A DNA stretch of 64,000 bases from Natrinema ejinorense. Lineage in GTDB: Archaea > Halobacteriota > Halobacteria > Halobacteriales > Natrialbaceae. This document shows positions 34,827 to 44,012 of this stretch, piece by piece (within the stretch, counting starts at the first letter, position 1; each line of letters starts with the position of its first letter). The position numbers and the translations under genes are program-made. Under the pieces are notes generated by a model. It saw nothing but the letters and a program-made list of their open reading frames with translations. It did no database searches and was not told the origin of the DNA. The stretch is from NCBI RefSeq assembly GCF_002494345.1, contig NZ_NXNI01000001.1, positions 3,410,001-3,474,000 of the forward strand. The letters are read 5' to 3'.

Positions 34827-36041
34827 TTACTCGAACTGCGCATCGACCACGACGTGTGCGACGCCCGCACTGTGGCTTTTCACCCGCCGCTTTTCGAGGA
34901 CCTCGAGGTCGCGTCCGGCCGCGTCGGCGGCCGATTCGAGTCGCTCGAGGGGCCGGTCCCACAGCCGCGCTTCCGGGGTCGCCTCGTGGTAGTGGACGAC
35001 GCCGCCGGGGACGAGCGCTGCGAGGGCGTCCGGGAGGTATTCGTGTGCCTCGTCGGCTCGCGTTCCGTGTGCCCCCTCGTCGCCGGCGTCGCCGTCCGAA
35101 CTGCCGTAATACCCCATGACGACTCGATCGACGTCGAGTTCGCTCGCGAGGTCGCGACAGTCGGTCATGTAGGCGTCGACGCGGTCGCCGACGTCGTTGA
35201 GCATGGCGTTCTCGAGCAGATACCGAAACGCGGTCGGGTTGACCTCCGTCGCCGTCACGTGCGCACCGGCCCGGGCCAGCGGCAGGGTGAAGTAGCCGAT
35301 GCCGGCGAACATGTCGAACACGCGCTCGTCGGCGCTCCCGATCGTTCCCATTCGGGCGCGCTCGGCCTGGTTGCCGGCCGAGAACATCACTTTCGCGGGA
35401 TCGAGGCCGTATCGGGTTCCGTGCTCGGTGTGGATCGTCTCCGTATCGCTCTCTCCGGCGAGCAGTCGAGTGCGGGGCTCGCGGTATGTCCCGGCGGCCC
35501 CGTCGTTGGCGATCCCCTCGTCGGCCAGCACGCTGTCGGCCTCGCCGTGGAGTTCGAGCAAGGCCTCGCCCAGTTCCGCCTCGTCGGGACAGCCCGCGGG
35601 CACCGTCACGAGGATCACCGACCCGATCACCGCCCACGAGCCGGGTGCCGACTCGAGGTCCGCGTCGCTCCAGCCCCGCTCGGCAAGCAGGTCCTCGAGA
35701 TCCGGGCTTCGGGGCTCGGGCTCGAGTTGTTTGACGACCTCGGAGACCGCCGTCTCGCTCGGCGGCTCGGTGACCGGGAGTGCGACCCGTTCCGGTCCGT
35801 CCTCGCGGGTCTTCGACCCGTCCGCGGGATTCGCTCCGCGTGCGCCTCGCGCCTCGCGGACGCGCCGCGAATCGTCGTAGACGCCCTCGGCACGCAGCGA
35901 CTCGATCGCCGTCTCCGCGCGTGGTTTGTCGACGAGTACAGCGAGGGGCGCGTCCGCCGTCGCCGGTTCGAGGACGTCCTCGACCGCCCGCTCGAGGTCG
36001 TGAGGCTCCGCCTCGGGATCGGCCGCGTCCTCGTCAGTCAT
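34827..36041 (-). CDS. taw2: tRNA wybutosine-synthesis aminocarboxypropyltransferase Taw2 (Trm5-like fold)
   Basis: The protein has 404 residues. A class I AdoMet fold is marked by VFDMFAGIGYFTLPLA and TATEVNPTAFRYLLENA. Trm5 methylases have an NPP-type motif, but this protein has DRVVMGYYGSSD and GGVVHYHEATPE, as in the Taw2/TYW2 branch, which adds an aminocarboxypropyl group to demethylwyosine at position 37 of tRNA-Phe. The Ala/Glu-rich N-terminal 60 residues are variable. Its start overlaps the nmd3 end by eight bases. Trm5 is the alternative call. Confidence 0.75.
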   Translation of the reverse strand: MTDEDAADPEAEPHDLERAVEDVLEPATADAPLAVLVDKPRAETAIESLRAEGVYDDSRRVREARGARGANPADGSKTREDGPERVALPVTEPPSETAVSEVVKQLEPEPRSPDLEDLLAERGWSDADLESAPGSWAVIGSVILVTVPAGCPDEAELGEALLELHGEADSVLADEGIANDGAAGTYREPRTRLLAGESDTETIHTEHGTRYGLDPAKVMFSAGNQAERARMGTIGSADERVFDMFAGIGYFTLPLARAGAHVTATEVNPTAFRYLLENAMLNDVGDRVDAYMTDCRDLASELDVDRVVMGYYGSSDGDAGDEGAHGTRADEAHEYLPDALAALVPGGVVHYHEATPEARLWDRPLERLESAADAAGRDLEVLEKRRVKSHSAGVAHVVVDAQFE

Positions 36042-37158
36042 CGCTCTCGTCGGGCAGGACGTGCACTCCGGCGCGGCTCTTCAGGACGGGCACGGTCTCG
36101 GCCTCGGGGTCGAAGTAGTCCGGCCGCGAGACGGTCTTCGCCCGGAACGTCTCGGGGTCGAGTAGCTGTACGGCGTTTTCGTCCTCGACGGTGACGACCG
36201 TCGCCTCGGTCGCGTCCTCGAGGTCGCCCAGTTTCCGCGCGTCGGGGGAGTTCCCCTCCTCGTAGCTCGCTTCGTAGCGTTCGCCGGTCGTCACGCGAAC
36301 TCCCTTGAGGTTGCCGTGGGCGCTGCGAACGAGGACGGGGCCGCCGTCGTCGTCGACGAGGTCGATCACGTCGCCGGGCGTGTACGGCGGCAGGCGAACG
36401 GCGAAGGTGACCCGATAGACCTCGTTGCCGTCCTCGTCCTCGGTGACGAGCGTTTCGGCGTCGTTGACGGTTCCTCCGAACTCCTCGATCATCTTGTTCG
36501 AGATCTTCTTGCCGATCTTGTTGGTCGAGACCTTGATGTTCAGCCCGTCGTCGGTTTCGCCGACTTCGGTGACGAAGGCGTTGCGGTCGCCCGTGGCCTC
36601 CATGTCTTCGACGATCCGGTTTGCGATCTCCTTCGCTCGCTCGGTTTCTTCCGTGGTCGGCGTTCGATCCTCGGCGCGGATCTGGACGATGCTGGCGTAG
36701 TAGTCGCCGGCGATCCGGCCACACCGAGTACAGGTCTGGCGGGCGATCTTGACCGGGACCGTCACCTGTTCCTCGACGGGGGTCCCGCGGACGACGCCCG
36801 TGAAGAAACAGTGCATCCGGATCGTGTTCTGGTCGACCTGTTCGGGATCGATCTGCCAGGCGACGTCCTCGACGTCGACGTGGACGCCCAGCGCCTCGCT
36901 GACCTCCTCGATGGCGATGTCGGTGTAGTCCTCCGCACCGACGTCGACCCACCGGTTCCCCCGGTAGACCGCGCCACACCGGGCACAGACGCGAACGTCG
37001 ATCCGATCGGGCGCGTCGACGAAGTCGAAATCCTCGAAGTAACAGGAATCACAAAGTTCGACCTCCGCGCCGGGGCGCAACGGATCGTTCGCGTCGCTCG
37101 CCGATCGCTCGGGGACGGGGTCCCCACATCGGGGACAGAACGCACGCGACTCACTCAT
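36034..37158 (-). CDS. nmd3: NMD3-family ribosome-associated protein
   Basis: The protein has 374 residues from MSESRAFCPRCGDPVPE. Four zinc-ribbon-like pairs (CPRCG, CDSCY, CARCGAVY, CTRCGRI) and the segment NAFVTEVGETDDGLNIKVST are typical of archaeal Nmd3. In eukaryotes it is an export adaptor of the large ribosomal subunit. In archaea it is thought to act in late 50S assembly or as a translation factor. It is co-transcribed with taw2. Confidence 0.88.
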   Translation of the reverse strand: MSESRAFCPRCGDPVPERSASDANDPLRPGAEVELCDSCYFEDFDFVDAPDRIDVRVCARCGAVYRGNRWVDVGAEDYTDIAIEEVSEALGVHVDVEDVAWQIDPEQVDQNTIRMHCFFTGVVRGTPVEEQVTVPVKIARQTCTRCGRIAGDYYASIVQIRAEDRTPTTEETERAKEIANRIVEDMEATGDRNAFVTEVGETDDGLNIKVSTNKIGKKISNKMIEEFGGTVNDAETLVTEDEDGNEVYRVTFAVRLPPYTPGDVIDLVDDDGGPVLVRSAHGNLKGVRVTTGERYEASYEEGNSPDARKLGDLEDATEATVVTVEDENAVQLLDPETFRAKTVSRPDYFDPEAETVPVLKSRAGVHVLPDESDD

Positions 37159-37332
37159 TGGCCCCGTTTGGGATCTCACGGAGTTAAGCGACCCGTTCCA
37201 CGACCGTTCAGGGGTCGGATTGCCGGTCGCGACGTCCGCGGACCCGCCCCGTCTCGAGCGTGGCCGCGGCCAGCCGATCCGGATCCGATACCCCTCGGAG
37301 ACGGAGAGTGTTCATTACGGCTGACATCGACG

Positions 37333-37338
37333 TTTTAT
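37333..37338 (+). promoter_or_regulatory. TATA box of the response-regulator gene
   Basis: ttttat is centred 27 bases before the ATG at 37363, with no Shine-Dalgarno between: a typical leaderless promoter. Confidence 0.65.
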
Positions 37339-37362
37339 CGCCACACCTGATACTCGTCATAA

Positions 37363-37815
37363 ATGGGGACCGAAGACGAACGACTGGACGAGCCGATCGA
37401 CATCCTGCTGGTCGAACCTAACCCCGGCGACAGTCGGCTCTTCGAGGAGAATTTCACGGATGCGAAGCTGCTGAACACGATCTATGTCGTCTCCGATGGG
37501 GAATCGGCGCTCGATTTCGTCCACCAGCGAAACGAGTTCGCGAACGAACCGCGTCCGGATATCGTCCTCCTCGAGCCGCAGTTGCCCGGCAAAAGCGGGG
37601 TCGACGTTCTCTCGGAGCTGAAGAACGAACCATCGCTGAACGAGATCCCGGTCGTGGTGCTCACGAGTTCCGACGCGGGCGAACGGATCGTCCAATCCCA
37701 CGGCCTCGAGGTGGACACGTACATGCGAAAGCCGGTCGAACCGAAAGAGTTCGTCGAGTTCGTCCAGTCGATCGAGGCGTTCTGGCTCACGATCGTCCAG
37801 CGGGAATCCCAGTGA
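37363..37815 (+). CDS. Single-domain response regulator with Glu at the phosphorylation site
   Basis: The 150-residue protein is a CheY/Rcp1-like receiver with no output domain. ILLVEPNPGDSRLF (acidic pocket, Glu18; the second acid is Pro19) and RPDIVLLEPQLPGKSG show that the phospho-acceptor Asp is replaced by Glu71. The switch residues Thr101 (VVVLTSSD) and Lys123 (MRKPV) are kept at the normal spacings (30 and 22). Glu at this place often mimics the phosphorylated state, so it may act without a kinase. No kinase gene is adjacent. Confidence 0.85.
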   Translation: MGTEDERLDEPIDILLVEPNPGDSRLFEENFTDAKLLNTIYVVSDGESALDFVHQRNEFANEPRPDIVLLEPQLPGKSGVDVLSELKNEPSLNEIPVVVLTSSDAGERIVQSHGLEVDTYMRKPVEPKEFVEFVQSIEAFWLTIVQRESQ

Positions 37816-37907
37816 CTGCCCATCGGATTTCGGTCGGGGCGCACTGAATCGGCTCGACTCGGCCTCGGACGGCGCGCTTATATCCGAGCCGTGGGACACG
37901 ACCGACG

Positions 37908-38540
37908 ATGCTCGAGGCAGTTCGCGACCGTGCTCGTCCCTACTTCGATGACGCATCGCCGGCCCACGACTGGCACCACGTCCAGCGGGTCGAAACGCTC
38001 GCCGAGACGCTCGTCGATAGACATCCGGAATCGACCGACGAACGAGTCGTCCGACTCGCCGTTGCCCTCCACGATATCGGCCGACCCCGGGAAGATCGCG
38101 GGGAGACCGACGATCATGCGAGCTGGGGTGCCCGGGAGGGCGGCCGGATCCTGCGGGATCTCGGTGCGGCGACGGAGACGGTCGATCGCGTCCAGCACTG
38201 TATCCGCGCCCACCGGTACTCGAACGATGTCGAGCCCGCGACGCTCGAGGCGAAACTCGTCTCCGACGCCGACAACCTCGATGCGCTCGGAGCGGTCGGC
38301 ATCGCTCGCGTGTTCACGTATGGCGGCGAGATCGGCGAGCCGATCCACGATCCCACCCGGTCGCTCGAGGAAGACGACACCGACGCCGGCGCGACACAGT
38401 ACAACCACTTCCACAAGAAGATTCTGGACCTGCCGGCGCGGATGTACACCGATGTCGGCCGGGACCTCGCTGCGGATCGGGCAGGGTTCGTTCGGGAGTA
38501 CCTCGATCGATTCGACGGGGAACTCTCGGGCGAGGCGTGA
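37908..38540 (+). CDS. HD-domain phosphohydrolase
   Basis: The protein has 210 residues. The HD metal set is visible: H in DWHHVQRV, HD in VALHDIGRP (about 54-55), H in TDDHASWG and D in VSDADNLDALG. It belongs with YedJ-like HD hydrolases, which act on nucleotides or related phosphates; the substrate is unknown. It stands alone, with genes of unrelated function on both sides. Confidence 0.82.
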   Translation: MLEAVRDRARPYFDDASPAHDWHHVQRVETLAETLVDRHPESTDERVVRLAVALHDIGRPREDRGETDDHASWGAREGGRILRDLGAATETVDRVQHCIRAHRYSNDVEPATLEAKLVSDADNLDALGAVGIARVFTYGGEIGEPIHDPTRSLEEDDTDAGATQYNHFHKKILDLPARMYTDVGRDLAADRAGFVREYLDRFDGELSGEA

Positions 38541-38626
38541 CGGAGCCCAGCGCTCGCACGATCCACTGTGAATAAATAACAAACGTTGGAAAGGTTTTCT
38601 CATCTCACGGTCCTATCATGGCTGCC

Positions 38627-38633
38627 GAGGTGA
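38627..38633 (+). promoter_or_regulatory. Shine-Dalgarno that sets a CTG start
   Basis: GAGGTGA is a perfect match to the 3' end of archaeal 16S rRNA. It ends six bases before the CTG at 38640. No ATG, GTG or TTG in that frame lies between the preceding in-frame TGA and the conserved protein start. Confidence 0.6.
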
Positions 38634-38639
38634 GAACGT

Positions 38640-38888
38640 CTGTACGAGAAACCGATCGGTCATCCCGGCGGAGATCCGCTCGAGGCCCTGGTCGACGTTC
38701 TCACCGCGGCGACGCGGTATGATCTCCCGTTGGGGGTCATCCCGCTCGCGTTCGCGGTTGCGCTGGTCACCGCGACCCTGCTGGAACTGTCGGGGGTGCA
38801 GACGCTGCTGATCGCGGGAGTCGTCGACGCGTTCGTCGTCGTCGACGCCTGCTACCTGAATCCGCCCGTCGACCAGGGTTCAGCGTAG
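38640..38888 (+). CDS. Small two-helix membrane protein with an apparent CTG start
   Basis: The frame gives 82 residues beginning YEKPIGHPGGDPLEALVDV after the first codon. Two hydrophobic helices (about 31-50 and 54-70) follow, and the end is YLNPPVDQGSA. The protein looks complete and haloarchaeal. Its first codon is CTG instead of ATG, a TGA stands in frame three codons upstream, and a strong GAGGTGA lies at the right distance. A TATA-like aataaat (38572-38579) is upstream. It uses a rare start codon or has lost its ATG. Function is unknown. Confidence 0.6.
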   Translation: MYEKPIGHPGGDPLEALVDVLTAATRYDLPLGVIPLAFAVALVTATLLELSGVQTLLIAGVVDAFVVVDACYLNPPVDQGSA

Positions 38889-39078
38889 CGGCACCGACTT
38901 TCAACCGTTCGCCGACACGGAGGGTTCTCACGCAGCCCGGCTCGCCAGCAGCCGGTGTCTCCCGAGGACTCGACGGGCGACGGCGACGAAGCGGCCCCGA
39001 ACCAATCGAAGCGGGACGTGACCGCTCGTTTACCCCCCGGAACCCTTTTACAACTCACTGGCTTATCCGTATCCAATA

Positions 39079-39498
39079 ATGGGACTGGGCTCCGATATGT
39101 ACCGACAGCAGATCCTCGACCACTACAAGAACCCCCGCAACTACGGGGAACTCGAGGATCCCACGTTCACGCACATCGGCGAGAACCCGATGTGCGGCGA
39201 CGAGATTCGCATGGACGTCGAACTCGCCGACGACGAGGAGACGATCGAACGGGTCGCCTTCCGGGGCGACGGCTGTGCGATCAGTCAGGCCTCCGCCAGC
39301 ATGCTCTCGGGCGAACTCGCCGGCAAAACGATCGAAGAACTCCACGAGATGGATCGCGACGACGTGATCGAGATGCTCGGCGTCGAGATTTCGCCGATGC
39401 GAGTCAAATGTGCCGTCCTTGCCGAAAAGGTCGCCCAGGACGGCGCGGAGATCTATCAGGGCGAACTCGACGTCGACAAGACGACGACCGAGGACTGA
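39079..39498 (+). CDS. sufU: SufU-type Fe-S cluster assembly protein
   Basis: The protein has 139 residues and begins MGLGSDMYRQQILDHYKNPR. The three conserved cysteines are Cys39 (ENPMCGDEI), Cys66 (GDGCAISQAS) and Cys111 (MRVKCAVL), with Asp41 beside the first, the zinc/sulfur-transfer site of SufU. It accepts sulfur from SufS, which is encoded at 60.4-61.6 kb. A tttta box about 30 bases upstream fits the ATG at 39079. Confidence 0.92.
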   Translation: MGLGSDMYRQQILDHYKNPRNYGELEDPTFTHIGENPMCGDEIRMDVELADDEETIERVAFRGDGCAISQASASMLSGELAGKTIEELHEMDRDDVIEMLGVEISPMRVKCAVLAEKVAQDGAEIYQGELDVDKTTTED

Positions 39499-39587
39499 CG
39501 CGGTTTTCTGCGATCGGGCGATCACCGTTTGCTCGCCTTTCGAGGGGGCGGAGCGCCGAGTCGAGCACAGTCACGACCTGTGAGAGC

Positions 39588-40358
39588 TTAGAGCGATCGC
39601 TCGATGTCGGCACGGGACTTCATCTCGAGGACGTTGTACGGAGCGCCGACGTCGGCGGCGACTGACCGAAACGAGGGAAGTGGATCGTGTGCATCCGTCT
39701 CTCCGTCGTTGTCGTGGAGATGGACGAGGTGAATCCGGTCCTCGAAGCGGTCGACGAATCGCTCGTACTCGACGTCGCTGGCCTTCGCGTGGCCGACGTC
39801 GAGGGTAATTCGAAGCGCGTCCGATCCGACGCCGACATCCTCGAGGAAGGACGCGAGACGGTCCGGGGTCGCGGTGAAGCGTCGGACGTCGGACTTGCAT
39901 CGCTGGTTCTCTAGACAGAGCGGGACGTCCACGTCCGCGGCGCGGCGGGCACACGCTCGAAGCGTCTCGACGGCCTGAGAACGGACATACTCGCGGACGC
40001 GGGTCGGGTACCGCGTCCGTGCGCCACCCCCGTGGACGACGACGCCGACGGCGTCGATGGCGGCGGCGAACTCGAGTGCGTCCGTCGTCGCCTCGACGAC
40101 GCCCGACCGGACGTGGTCGTTGATCGCCCCCGGTGCGACGTCGAGGTGTGGGGCGTGGACGGAGTAGGTTACGTCGTACTCGTCGGCCACGGTCCGGAGT
40201 GTCCGTGGATCGGGACCGTCCTCGCGGACGTCGAGATAGCCGGCGCGGAGTTCGACGTGCTCCAACCCCGCGTCGGTCAGAAAGGCGACGAACGACTCCA
40301 CGTCCGTCTCGAAGCGGATGTCCATCGCAGCGCCGAATCGAGGGGTCGACTCAGACAT
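39588..40358 (-). CDS. Sugar phosphate isomerase/epimerase-like TIM-barrel protein
   Basis: The protein has 256 residues from MSESTPRFGAAMDIRFE. The AP endonuclease 2-type barrel is marked by VELRAGYLDVRE, YSVHAPHLDVAPG, VVVHGGGAR, PLCLENQRCKSD, ITLDVGHAKASD and HLVHLHDNDGETDAH, which supply the metal-binding His, Glu and Asp residues. The family includes xylose isomerase-like and endonuclease IV-like enzymes, and the substrate is unknown. Nothing adjacent gives a pathway. Confidence 0.8.
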   Translation of the reverse strand: MSESTPRFGAAMDIRFETDVESFVAFLTDAGLEHVELRAGYLDVREDGPDPRTLRTVADEYDVTYSVHAPHLDVAPGAINDHVRSGVVEATTDALEFAAAIDAVGVVVHGGGARTRYPTRVREYVRSQAVETLRACARRAADVDVPLCLENQRCKSDVRRFTATPDRLASFLEDVGVGSDALRITLDVGHAKASDVEYERFVDRFEDRIHLVHLHDNDGETDAHDPLPSFRSVAADVGAPYNVLEMKSRADIERSL

Positions 40359-40496
40359 CGGCAACACCCGCTTCGACGAACCGGTCCGCTTCGGTACGCA
40401 ACTCCACGACGCTCCGTTTGCGACGAACTGCTGTGTCCATCGTCCGAATGCGACGAGCACCGATACGTAAGCCCAACTATGAGACATATATATCTC

Positions 40497-40550
40497 ACAT
40501 ATCGGTAGTGCAATCTATTGAACGGGGCCCTCCCGCCGGTTCCGATATGT
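40497..40550. promoter_or_regulatory. Inverted repeat before the ECF transporter operon
   Basis: acatatcgg (40497-40505) and ccgatatgt (40542-40550) are 9-base inverted arms 36 bases apart. Next to the left arm is the near-palindrome gagacatatatatctc (40481-40496). The right arm ends just before the operon TATA box (about attataag, 40557-40564). This is a likely operator. Confidence 0.5.
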
Positions 40551-40600
40551 AGCTCAATTATAAGATTACAAATACGAATCAGGGGACCACTGACCCGTAC

Positions 40601-41461
40601 ATGAGTACATCGACAGCTACGGAGAGTCGTTTTACGTTGGGCAAACACGACATGATGGTGTTCATACTCGTGATGTCGCTCACGGGACTGCAAAACGCCG
40701 TCACGGAGATCATGCCGGAATTCACGCTCGGACCGCTCGAGTTAGGGGTCGGCGGGTTCGTCTTCATTCCGATCGTGCTGGTTCTCCTGTTTCGGACCTA
40801 CTGGGCGGCGCTGGCCGTCCCCGTCGGCGAGATCGTCTTCGGCGAGATTCTGCTTGGCGAGTTCGACGGGCTGGGCGCGATGGAGGGATTGCTACTGATC
40901 CCCGTCTGTTACTATTTCGCCGCGAAACTCCTGCAGGATCCCGAGAATACGACGCAGCTGGCACTGGTCGTGTTCCTCGCGGAGGCTCTCGAGGAGTTCT
41001 TCGCGATGTGGATCGACATCGGAAAGATCTACGTCGGCGTCGAGGAACTCGAAGCGGTCCCCGGCCTTCCCGAGAGCATCCTCGTGCTCGAGGGAGTCGA
41101 CTTCGTCACGCAAATGGCGATCACCGGGATCGTCTTCGGCGTGCTCCCCGCACTGTATCTCTATCCCAAGCTCCACGGAAAGGTCGAGCCGCTGCTGGGG
41201 ATGGAGTCGTTCCGGGGCGAGCGCGGTGCGTCGATGGCCGGCGGCGTCTCGGTCAAAGCGCTCCTGGCACTGCTGATCGCCGTCCCGCTTGCGTTCGTGG
41301 CCGAGGCTGCGAGTGAAGTCGGCGGGGCCATCAACGTGATCTGGGAGCCCGAATTCCTCGACGTGTACGGCCAGCCCTTCATCGCGGTCCCCATCGTCGT
41401 CGCCGCGGCCGTCGCGGCTATCGTCTGGTACCGAGCGAGCAAGTCCCCACGAGAACGATGA
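40601..41461 (+). CDS. ECF transporter S-component-like membrane protein
   Basis: The protein has 286 residues with about seven hydrophobic helices, including KHDMMVFILVMSLTGLQNAV and a late C-terminal one. I do not recognise the substrate family. The call rests on context: its stop overlaps the start of a double ABC ATPase, and an EcfT gene follows, so it takes the place of the substrate-binding S subunit. The acidic segment AEALEEFFAMWIDIGKIYVG in the middle is unusual. A TATA-like box near 40557 starts the operon. Confidence 0.65.
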   Translation: MSTSTATESRFTLGKHDMMVFILVMSLTGLQNAVTEIMPEFTLGPLELGVGGFVFIPIVLVLLFRTYWAALAVPVGEIVFGEILLGEFDGLGAMEGLLLIPVCYYFAAKLLQDPENTTQLALVVFLAEALEEFFAMWIDIGKIYVGVEELEAVPGLPESILVLEGVDFVTQMAITGIVFGVLPALYLYPKLHGKVEPLLGMESFRGERGASMAGGVSVKALLALLIAVPLAFVAEAASEVGGAINVIWEPEFLDVYGQPFIAVPIVVAAAVAAIVWYRASKSPRER

Positions 41462-43206
41462 CGGAAACGCACGACGCTGGGATCGTCGTCGACGACCTCT
41501 CGTTTCGCTACCCGGGGACCGACGATGCCGTCCTGTCGGGCGCGGATCTGGAGATCGACCCTGGCGAATTCGTCGCGGTCGTCGGCGGGAACGGCTCCGG
41601 CAAGACGACGCTGTGTAAGTCGTTCAACGGGATCATTCCCCACTTTTACGAAGGGGAGATCGACGGACAGGTGACGGTCGCCGATCTCGACGTGCGGACG
41701 AGCTCGGTGTCGGAGCTGTCCCGCCACGTCGGCTACGTGTTCCAGGAATTCGACAACCAGCTCGTCAGTCCGACGGTGTTCGAGGAGGTTGCGTTCGCCC
41801 CGCTGAACTACGGGCTCGAGGACTATCGCGAGCGAGTCTACCGGACGCTCGAAACCCTCGACCTCGAGGGGCTCGAGGACCGGTTCGTCTGGGAGCTGTC
41901 GGGCGGCCAGAAACACCTCGTCGCACTGGCTGCGGCGCTCTCGCTCGATCCCGAGATCCTCGTCGTTGACGAGCCGGCCGCGCAGCTCGATCCGATCAAC
42001 GCCCGCGAGACGTACGATCGCCTCGCCCGGCTCAACCGGGAGCGGGGAAAGACGATCGTCACGATCGAACACCAGACGGAGTTCATCGCGGAGTACTGCG
42101 ATCACGTGGTTCTCGTCGACGACGGTGCCGTCAGCTGGAAACTCCCCGTCGACGAGGCGCTGAACAGGCTCGACGACCTTCGAGCGCAGGACGTCCATCC
42201 GCCGCAGGTGACCCGGATCGCGGATCGCGTCCTCGACGACGGCGATCCGCTTCCGGTGACGCTGACCGATGGCATCACTCGGTTCGCGGAACACGCGTCC
42301 GAGACGGCGGTTCGAACCGACGGCTCCGCCACGGATGCGCCGCCGGCCGACCGGCGATCCGAGCCCGTGGTCTCGTTCGACGGCGTCTCCCACACCTACC
42401 AGACGCTCCGGAGCGGGACGCGAACGGTCCTCGACGACCTGTCGCTGGATCTCTATCCCGACGATCGAATCGCCCTCGTCGGGAGCAACGGGGCGGGGAA
42501 ATCGACGCTCTTGCAGTTGATTACCGGCCTCGAAACGCCCGACACGGGGACCGTAACCGTCGACGGCGTCGACACGGGGACGGTCCTCCCGGAACGGCTC
42601 GCCGACGACGTCGTCTACGTCCACCAGAACCCCGAGGAGATGTTCATCGACGACTCGGTGCGGGCCGACGTGGCCCACTATCTCGAGGACAGGGGCTATC
42701 CCGACGGGGCGGAGCGCGTCGACGACGTGATCGACTTCCTCGATCTCGGTGCGCTACAGGACCGCGACGGACGACTCCTCAGCGTCGGTCAGCAACGGCG
42801 TGCCTCGCTGGCGATCGGGCTGGCGACCGATCCGTCGATCATTCTGCTGGACGAACCGACCGGCAGTCTCGACCTCGCGAGTCGTGAAGAGGTCGGCCGG
42901 ACGATCGACCGGGCTGGAACGCGCGTCGAGACGGTGGTCGTCGCGACGCACGACCTCGAGCTCGCGGCGGCGTGGGCGACCCGCATCGTCGTCCTCGACG
43001 ACGGCGACGTCATCGCGGACGGCGCTCCCGAGCACGTCTTCGCGGACACCGACGTCCTCGAACGGGCGAACCTCCATCCGCCGCAGGTCGTCCGTCTCGC
43101 CGCGGAACTCGGTCTCGATCCCGCACCGCTGACCGTCGAGGCGTTCGCGGACCGACTCCGTGCCGACGGTCCGTCGCCGGCGTCGATTGTGGGGGACGAG
43201 CGATGA
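41458..43206 (+). CDS. ECF transporter ATPase with two fused ABC domains
   Basis: The protein has 582 residues. Domain 1 has Walker A VGGNGSGKTT (about 42), signature WELSGGQKHLVALAAALS and VVDEPAAQLDP. Domain 2 has VGSNGAGKST (about 345), signature LLSVGQQRRASLAIG and ILLDEPTGSLD. ECF importers usually use two ATPases, and here both are in one chain. LxxPPQVxRxA-type segments after each domain are the contacts with EcfT known for this family. It overlaps both neighbours by four bases. Confidence 0.9.
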   Translation: MTETHDAGIVVDDLSFRYPGTDDAVLSGADLEIDPGEFVAVVGGNGSGKTTLCKSFNGIIPHFYEGEIDGQVTVADLDVRTSSVSELSRHVGYVFQEFDNQLVSPTVFEEVAFAPLNYGLEDYRERVYRTLETLDLEGLEDRFVWELSGGQKHLVALAAALSLDPEILVVDEPAAQLDPINARETYDRLARLNRERGKTIVTIEHQTEFIAEYCDHVVLVDDGAVSWKLPVDEALNRLDDLRAQDVHPPQVTRIADRVLDDGDPLPVTLTDGITRFAEHASETAVRTDGSATDAPPADRRSEPVVSFDGVSHTYQTLRSGTRTVLDDLSLDLYPDDRIALVGSNGAGKSTLLQLITGLETPDTGTVTVDGVDTGTVLPERLADDVVYVHQNPEEMFIDDSVRADVAHYLEDRGYPDGAERVDDVIDFLDLGALQDRDGRLLSVGQQRRASLAIGLATDPSIILLDEPTGSLDLASREEVGRTIDRAGTRVETVVVATHDLELAAAWATRIVVLDDGDVIADGAPEHVFADTDVLERANLHPPQVVRLAAELGLDPAPLTVEAFADRLRADGPSPASIVGDER

Positions 43207-44012
43207 GCTACCTCGACGGGCTCCGGGACGCGGCGTCGGTCGACGCGATCAAGACCGATCTGCTCCGGACGGCCTACGAAAACGAGGGCTCGTTCCTCCA
43301 TCGCCTCGATCCGCGGGTCTTGCTCCTGTGGTACGCCGTCTTCCTGTTCGTCCCCTGGCTGTTCTACGACACCGGGGTGTTGCTGGGGCTGCTCGCGTTC
43401 GTCTCGATACTCGCGGTCCTCTCGCGGGTGAGCGTCTTTCTCGTCGGCGTGATGGCGTTCAGCGTCGCCTCGACCCTCGCGTCCTACGCGGTCGTAACCG
43501 CCTTCACCGGCGATCCGGTCGCGGCAGTCCAAGCGCTGATCCCGTTTACGCTAAAGCTGACGATCATCTCGGTCTCGAGTCTGGCCGTCTTCTCGAGCAT
43601 GGGGCCGAAGACGCTCGCTCACGGCCTGCGCAGTCTCGGGGTTCCACGGCAGTTTACGTTTCTCATCACCTACGGCTACCGGATGCTCCCGGTGTTGTTC
43701 GAGGAGTATCACGACCTCGTCAACTCGTATCGATTGCGGAGTGCCGCGCCGGACTCGCCCGGACGGTTCCGCTGGCGACACTACGCGTACCTGCTCAAAC
43801 TCTCGATGCGAGCGTTCTATCCGATGATCTTCAACGTCGCCAAACGGAGCCGGGTCACCGTCGAAGCGATGGAGACCAGGGGGTTCTCCCACTCGCTCCA
43901 CGACGAGGCGAGCGCGGAGCTCCAGCTGGCGGACCTCCGGATCCGGCCGGTCGACGTGGGGTTCTTCGCCGGGTCGCTGGCCGTCGTGGCCGCCATTGCA
44001 CTTCTCCTGTAG
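43203..44012 (+). CDS. ECF transporter T protein
   Basis: The protein has 269 residues. Helices lie at about 40-95, 100-125, 130-150 and 245-268. Two amphipathic coupling motifs are seen: SYRLRSAAPD (near 180) and VTVEAMETRGFSHS (near 218), where ECF T proteins have A-R-G motifs that touch the ATPases. It completes a self-contained S-A-T operon. No second S gene is nearby. Confidence 0.88.
   Translation: MSYLDGLRDAASVDAIKTDLLRTAYENEGSFLHRLDPRVLLLWYAVFLFVPWLFYDTGVLLGLLAFVSILAVLSRVSVFLVGVMAFSVASTLASYAVVTAFTGDPVAAVQALIPFTLKLTIISVSSLAVFSSMGPKTLAHGLRSLGVPRQFTFLITYGYRMLPVLFEEYHDLVNSYRLRSAAPDSPGRFRWRHYAYLLKLSMRAFYPMIFNVAKRSRVTVEAMETRGFSHSLHDEASAELQLADLRIRPVDVGFFAGSLAVVAAIALLL

Noticed and set aside
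38619-38723. A 34-codon ATG frame overlapping the start of the small membrane protein
   Set aside because: It is Arg/Ser-rich and unlike haloarchaeal proteins. The Shine-Dalgarno lies inside it and points to the CTG frame instead.
41161-42678. A 505-codon open frame on the minus strand across the ECF genes
   Set aside because: It is the antisense shadow of two clear transporter genes. Its Arg- and Val-rich composition is typical of antisense frames in this GC-rich DNA.
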